A stretch of DNA of 64,000 nucleotides, from NCBI RefSeq assembly GCF_049276915.1, contig NZ_JBASXK010000089.1:17112-81111 (forward strand). Reading direction: 5' to 3'. Shown here piece after piece: positions 60,661-64,000 of this stretch (positions are counted from its first letter, which is position 1; every line of letters begins with the position of its first letter). The notes beneath the pieces were generated by a model. The model was not told where the DNA came from. It searched no databases and was given only the letters and a program-made list of their open reading frames with translations. Made by a program: the position numbers and the translations under genes. Source of the DNA: Aestuariivita sp049276915. GTDB lineage: Bacteria; Pseudomonadota; Alphaproteobacteria; Rhodobacterales; Rhodobacteraceae.

Positions 60661-61665
60661 ATGACATATCGCTGGAACACCGCACTGACCCGCAAGCTTG
60701 GCATTCGCCTGCCGGTTCTGGCGGGCGGACTGCAGTGGCTGGCTGACGCCGACTATGTCACCGCAGCGGCCAGATCCGGGATTATGGGGTTCATCACCGC
60801 CGCCAGTTTCCCTGAACCCGACGACCTGCGCGCCCAGATCCGCACGGCGCGCGCTGCCTGCGGTGACCTGCCTTTTGGCGTGAATGTCTCGATGCTGCCC
60901 AAGCTGGTGCCGGGCGAGAAAACCGAAGGTATCTTTCGCCTGATCGCCGAGGAGGGGGTCAGTGTGATCGAAACCTCTGGCCGCAATCCCGAACCCTATA
61001 TCCCGCTGCTCAAGGATCTTGGCCTGACCTTGATCCACAAGGTGCCGGCCGTCCGCTATGCGATCAAGGCCCAAAGCGTGGGCGTGGATATGGTCGCCAT
61101 CGTCGGCGCGGAATGCGGCGGGCATCCCGGCATGGATATGATCGGCTCTTTCGTGAACGCCGCCATGGCGGGGCGCGATCTCGACATTCCGTTCCTCATC
61201 GGCGGCGGCGTGGGCCATGGCTCGCAACTGGTGGCAGCTCTGGCGATGGGCGCGTCAGGCGTGGTGATGGGCACCCGGCTTCTGGTGAGTGAGGAACTCA
61301 ACGCGCATCAGGGATATAAACAGGCCCTGGTCGATGCGACCGAGCGTGACACCGCGCTGACCATGTCATCGGTGCGCAACACCATCCGCACCCTGGCCAA
61401 TGAGACCACGCAAGAGGTCGCCCGCATGGAACAGGACAATCCGAATGTCACCATTCAGGATCTCCTCCCACTGGTGTCGGGCCAGATCGGGCGCAAGGCC
61501 TATCAGACCGGCGATGTCTCACGCGGGATGCTGTCGGCGGGTCATGCGCTGGGGCTGACGGACCGGGTCGAACCCATGGCGGATATCATTGCCCGGATCG
61601 AGACCGAAGCCCTGCAGGCCATTGGCCGGCTTGAGGGCGTCGTAACGCAGGAGATCGCGGGATGA
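60661..61665 (+). CDS. Nitronate monooxygenase/FabK-like FMN enzyme
   Basis: A 334-residue TIM-barrel flavoprotein of the NMO family. LPVLAGGLQWLADADYVTAAARSGIMGFITAASF, FGVNVSMLPK, VDMVAIVGAECGGHPGMDMIGSFV and FLIGGGVGHGSQLVAALAMGASGVVMGTRLLVSEE cover FMN binding. Family members oxidise nitroalkanes or act as enoyl-ACP/CoA reductases (FabK). In this acyl-CoA operon a reductase or other FMN-linked acyl-CoA role is more plausible than nitronate oxidation, by inference. Confidence 0.88.
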   Translation: MTYRWNTALTRKLGIRLPVLAGGLQWLADADYVTAAARSGIMGFITAASFPEPDDLRAQIRTARAACGDLPFGVNVSMLPKLVPGEKTEGIFRLIAEEGVSVIETSGRNPEPYIPLLKDLGLTLIHKVPAVRYAIKAQSVGVDMVAIVGAECGGHPGMDMIGSFVNAAMAGRDLDIPFLIGGGVGHGSQLVAALAMGASGVVMGTRLLVSEELNAHQGYKQALVDATERDTALTMSSVRNTIRTLANETTQEVARMEQDNPNVTIQDLLPLVSGQIGRKAYQTGDVSRGMLSAGHALGLTDRVEPMADIIARIETEALQAIGRLEGVVTQEIAG

Positions 61666-63146
61666 GCCTCTGGCATGATCTGCCCAGGGCGCAAAGCCGG
61701 ACACGGCCAGAGGCCCCGGCGCTGAGCGATACGATCGGAGCCAACTGGACATGGGCTGATCTGGACGCTGCAATCACGGATGTCGAGACACAGCTGCAGG
61801 GCGCGGGCGTGCAGCCCGGCGACCGGGTCTTGCTGCTGGCCGAAAACTGCGCCTGCGCCGTTGCCGTTCTGTTTGCCGCTTCACGGCTTGGCGCGGCGGT
61901 GATCCCGTTCAATGCGCGCCAGACCGCCGCCGAGATCGACCGGGTGATCGGCCATGCCACGCCCGCGGCCATCGTCATCATTTCGGCGGTTTCACCCGAA
62001 GCTGCCGCGCATGCGTCGCGCCTGAAGGCGGTTGCGATCCATGGCCGGTTCGGTGCGCTGGATCTGGTGGTGCGCGACAGCGATCCCGAAGGCGAGGGCG
62101 ATATCGCGGTGGTTCTTTACACCACCGGTACGACGGGCGATCCCAAAGGTGTCATGCTGAGCCATGAAAACCTGATCTTTGGCGGGTCGGCCTCGGCCAG
62201 GCTGCGCCAGATGTCCGAGGCGGACGTGATCTATGGCGTGCTGCCGCTTACCCATGTCTTCGGCCTTGCCTCGGTGGTGACCGCTGCTGCTGTCACCGGG
62301 GCGGCGATCCGCTTCGAGCCGCGGTTCTCGGCCGCCCGCCTCTATGAGGCGCTTGTCGGTGGCATAACGCTTCTTTCGGCGGTGCCGCAGATGCATGCAT
62401 TGCTGATGCAATACACCCGCGATCAGGGCTATGACCGGCTCCCCAGCCAGACGTTGCGCTATGTCTCATCCGGTGCCGCCCCGCTGGATCCGGCGTGGAA
62501 ACGACAGGCCGAGGCCTTTTACGGCGTTGCCCTGCAAAACGGGTATGGGATGACCGAAACAACCGCCGGCGTGTCGATCACCCAGAGCTTGATCGGGGAT
62601 CCGGACATTTCCACCGGCCCACCCCTGCCGGGGGTGGAGGTGCGGATCGACGAAACCGGTCCCGGCGGCGGGCAGGGATCCGGAGAAGTCCTGGTGCGCG
62701 GCCCCAATGTCATGCCGGGCTATTTCCGCAACCCTGCGGAAACGGCGCGGGTGCTGAATGCCGAAGGATGGCTGCGCACCGGGGATCTGGGCATGCTGGA
62801 TGAACGCGGCTTTCTGCACATACTTGGCCGCTCGAAGGAGCTGATCATACATGGCGGCTTCAACGTCTATCCCCCCGAGGTCGAGGCGGCGCTGAACGAT
62901 CACCCGCAAGTCATTCAATCGGCGGTGGTCGGACGCATGGTGGATGGCGATGAAAAGGTCGTCGCCTTCTGTCAGGTACCGGAAGGTTGTGATCTTGCGC
63001 CCGAAGACCTGCGCGCTTTCGTGGCCGAACGGCTGGTTGGATACAAAAGGCCCGGCCAGATCATTCTGGCCACCGCCCTGCCTGCCGCACCGACGGGCAA
63101 GATCCTCAAACACAAGCTGCTCGAGGCCTTCGCGGATCGGCTTTGA
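61662..63146 (+). CDS. AMP-dependent acyl-CoA ligase (PimA-like)
   Basis: A 494-residue adenylate-forming enzyme that activates a carboxylic acid to its CoA thioester. It shows the P-loop VVLYTTGTTGDPKGVMLSHENL, NGYGMTETTAGVSI, GWLRTGDLGMLDERGFLHILGRSKELIIHGGFNVYPPEVEAAL and the final catalytic lysine in PAAPTGKILKHKLLEAF. It overlaps the FMN enzyme gene by ATGA and ends the operon. Given the PimCD-like pair, a dicarboxylic or alicyclic acid is a fair guess. Confidence 0.92.
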   Translation: MSLWHDLPRAQSRTRPEAPALSDTIGANWTWADLDAAITDVETQLQGAGVQPGDRVLLLAENCACAVAVLFAASRLGAAVIPFNARQTAAEIDRVIGHATPAAIVIISAVSPEAAAHASRLKAVAIHGRFGALDLVVRDSDPEGEGDIAVVLYTTGTTGDPKGVMLSHENLIFGGSASARLRQMSEADVIYGVLPLTHVFGLASVVTAAAVTGAAIRFEPRFSAARLYEALVGGITLLSAVPQMHALLMQYTRDQGYDRLPSQTLRYVSSGAAPLDPAWKRQAEAFYGVALQNGYGMTETTAGVSITQSLIGDPDISTGPPLPGVEVRIDETGPGGGQGSGEVLVRGPNVMPGYFRNPAETARVLNAEGWLRTGDLGMLDERGFLHILGRSKELIIHGGFNVYPPEVEAALNDHPQVIQSAVVGRMVDGDEKVVAFCQVPEGCDLAPEDLRAFVAERLVGYKRPGQIILATALPAAPTGKILKHKLLEAFADRL

Positions 63147-63182
63147 GTGCCGGTGTCGCGCCCCGGGCAGGTGGCGTGTTGC

Positions 63183-63204
63183 CGTATTTTCAGCAAGAAG
63201 AAGG
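63183..63204. repeat. Decayed copy of the dispersed repeat
   Basis: On the minus strand the sequence reads CTTCTTCTTGCTGAAAATACGG, matching the order of elements (CTTCTTTCTGGT, N, AAATACC) with several changes. It overlaps the stop codon of the gene at 63190, at the convergent end of the ligase operon, a position like copies 1 and 3. Confidence 0.4.
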
Positions 63205-63951
63205 ACCGCTCGCGAGGGCCTTCCAAGCTTGGGCCAGCCCGGTGATCAGAGCGGTTTCAAACCCGTATGTTTGTACCGTTGTGCCGGTGTTGCGCAGCGC
63301 ATGCAGATAGGGCGGCGTTGATGCCTCATCGCCAAGTATGACCACGGTCTGGCCCAGCCAGTATGGCTTTGCGGCCGCGATTTCCGCACCGATGAGATGG
63401 GCGAGGCTTTGACCGGTGCGGGCGGCCCTAGCGCTGGCAAGCTGCTGGGCAAGCCGATCGGGGCGCGAGAGTGTTTCTGTGAGGGCGTCGGTGAAATCGG
63501 CGTTCGTCACAGCAGGCTCCGCCCCCAGTGCGGCGGCCAGTTCGGGTGTCAGGAAGCTTTGAAAACTCACCACTTCCCGAGCCGAGACATGCACCCAGCA
63601 GGTTTCCGCCCCCAGGACCAGCAGCACCCCGTCAAAGGTCGTATGGGTTGACAGATAACCGGCCACGGCGGTTTCCGCCCCCCGCGTCAGTGCGGCTGGG
63701 CGGTCTTGTTGCATCATGGGAATGGCGGCGACATGGGGCAGGTTGGCCGCATATGTGGTGCTCGGACCGACTTGGGCCGGCACGGGTATGGCCGACACGT
63801 CAAGACCCGCTGCAACCACGGGGCCGGGCAGATCGGAGAACTCTGAAAGCGCATGGGTTTGCCCATTGCCCAGCGGAGCGTCACCCGACATGGGCCAGAC
63901 AGTCACCCTGTTCCCGAAAACCAGAGCGGCGTGCCAATCCGGCTCAGACAT
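63190..63951 (-). CDS. Degenerate 2-dehydro-3-deoxygalactonokinase-like protein
   Basis: A 253-residue protein that aligns by eye with the middle and C-terminal parts of DgoK (ADP-forming sugar kinase of D-galactonate catabolism): LTRGAETAVAGYLSTHTTFDGVLLVLGAETCWVHVSAREVVSFQSFLTPELAAAL corresponds to the DgoK RGEETQ..., GTHTKWV..., FRTxMTGELFxLL region. The usual N-terminal VDWGTTxxRAW phosphate-binding segment is absent, GTHTKW has become GAETCW, and the total length is about 40 residues short. The ATG at 63951 overlaps the end of an upstream gene. It may be inactive or have a new role. Confidence 0.65.
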   Translation of the reverse strand: MSEPDWHAALVFGNRVTVWPMSGDAPLGNGQTHALSEFSDLPGPVVAAGLDVSAIPVPAQVGPSTTYAANLPHVAAIPMMQQDRPAALTRGAETAVAGYLSTHTTFDGVLLVLGAETCWVHVSAREVVSFQSFLTPELAAALGAEPAVTNADFTDALTETLSRPDRLAQQLASARAARTGQSLAHLIGAEIAAAKPYWLGQTVVILGDEASTPPYLHALRNTGTTVQTYGFETALITGLAQAWKALASGPSSC

Positions 63952-64000
63952 AAACGCCCTGTGCGGCGTCACGGATGGCTCGGATGTTCTGGCCATAGAC
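63944..64000 (-). CDS. C-terminal end of an unidentified gene
   Basis: The minus-strand frame entering from the right edge reads VYGQNIRAIRDAAQGVYV and stops with TGA at 63946-63944, overlapping the start of the DgoK-like gene by 8 bases. The overlap style is that of a coupled operon. Eighteen residues are too few to name the protein. Confidence 0.6.
   Translation of the reverse strand, partial: VYGQNIRAIRDAAQGVYV

Overview
The window is a gene-dense, high-GC stretch of an alphaproteobacterial chromosome. It most likely comes from the Roseobacter group of the Rhodobacteraceae. Supporting signs are a PyrB/PyrC' pair, a DmdC-like acyl-CoA dehydrogenase, the 44-residue aa3-oxidase subunit IV, a ureDABCEFG cluster, a TRAP transporter with cyclase and FAH-family enzymes, and frequent ATGA/TGATG stop-start overlaps. 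I see no rRNA, tRNA, IS element, prophage or CRISPR array. The left end cuts moaE and the right end cuts an unidentified minus-strand gene.

Layout. 1-6.3 kb: end of moaE, an OmpA-family protein with a coiled-coil partner, ubiA and rsmE in tight divergence, a small membrane protein, gshA. 6.4-10.3 kb (minus): pyrB, three small coupled genes, a catalytically degenerate pyrC, plsY. 10.4-12.4 kb: uracil-DNA glycosylase, LysE-type exporter, moaB. 12.5-17.4 kb: RND efflux adaptor and pump. 17.4-24.2 kb: DsbD-alpha-like periplasmic protein, algH, Sua5-type tRNA threonylcarbamoyladenosine enzyme, acyl-CoA dehydrogenase, MBL hydrolase, DUF6173, oxidase subunit IV, a lipoprotein. 24.2-29.4 kb: azlCD, then fdhD-mobA-mobB-moeA joined by overlapping codons, the MoeA carrying an extra N-terminal domain of about 300 residues.

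29.4-38.0 kb (minus) is a urease operon: ureD, ureA, a 34-aa ORF, ureB, a 38-aa ORF, an AhpD-like protein, a possible 30-aa ORF, ureC, two DUF1127 genes, ureE, ureF, a DUF3995 protein, ureG and a GH13 sugar phosphorylase. 38.2-42.3 kb: a GntR regulator, a class I glutamine amidotransferase, a cytochrome P450 and a glutamine synthetase-like ligase. This set looks like a gamma-glutamylation route for an unknown amine and is the best candidate for an undescribed pathway. 42.5-48.1 kb: cyanide-insensitive-type cydAB, mutL, rmuC. 48.2-52.9 kb (minus): dctPQM TRAP transporter, cyclase-family hydrolase, FAH-family enzyme. 52.9-63.1 kb: a TetR regulator with a near-perfect palindrome in front of it, divergent from an eight-gene beta-oxidation operon resembling the pimelate (pim) operon of Rhodopseudomonas palustris. 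The window closes with a degenerate 2-dehydro-3-deoxygalactonokinase-like gene.

Beyond the genes, a conserved repeat of about 25 bp occurs four times (plus one decayed copy) in gene-end or intergenic positions. Several palindromes and hairpins stand at promoters or start codons. All functional statements are from reading the sequence; no database search was run.
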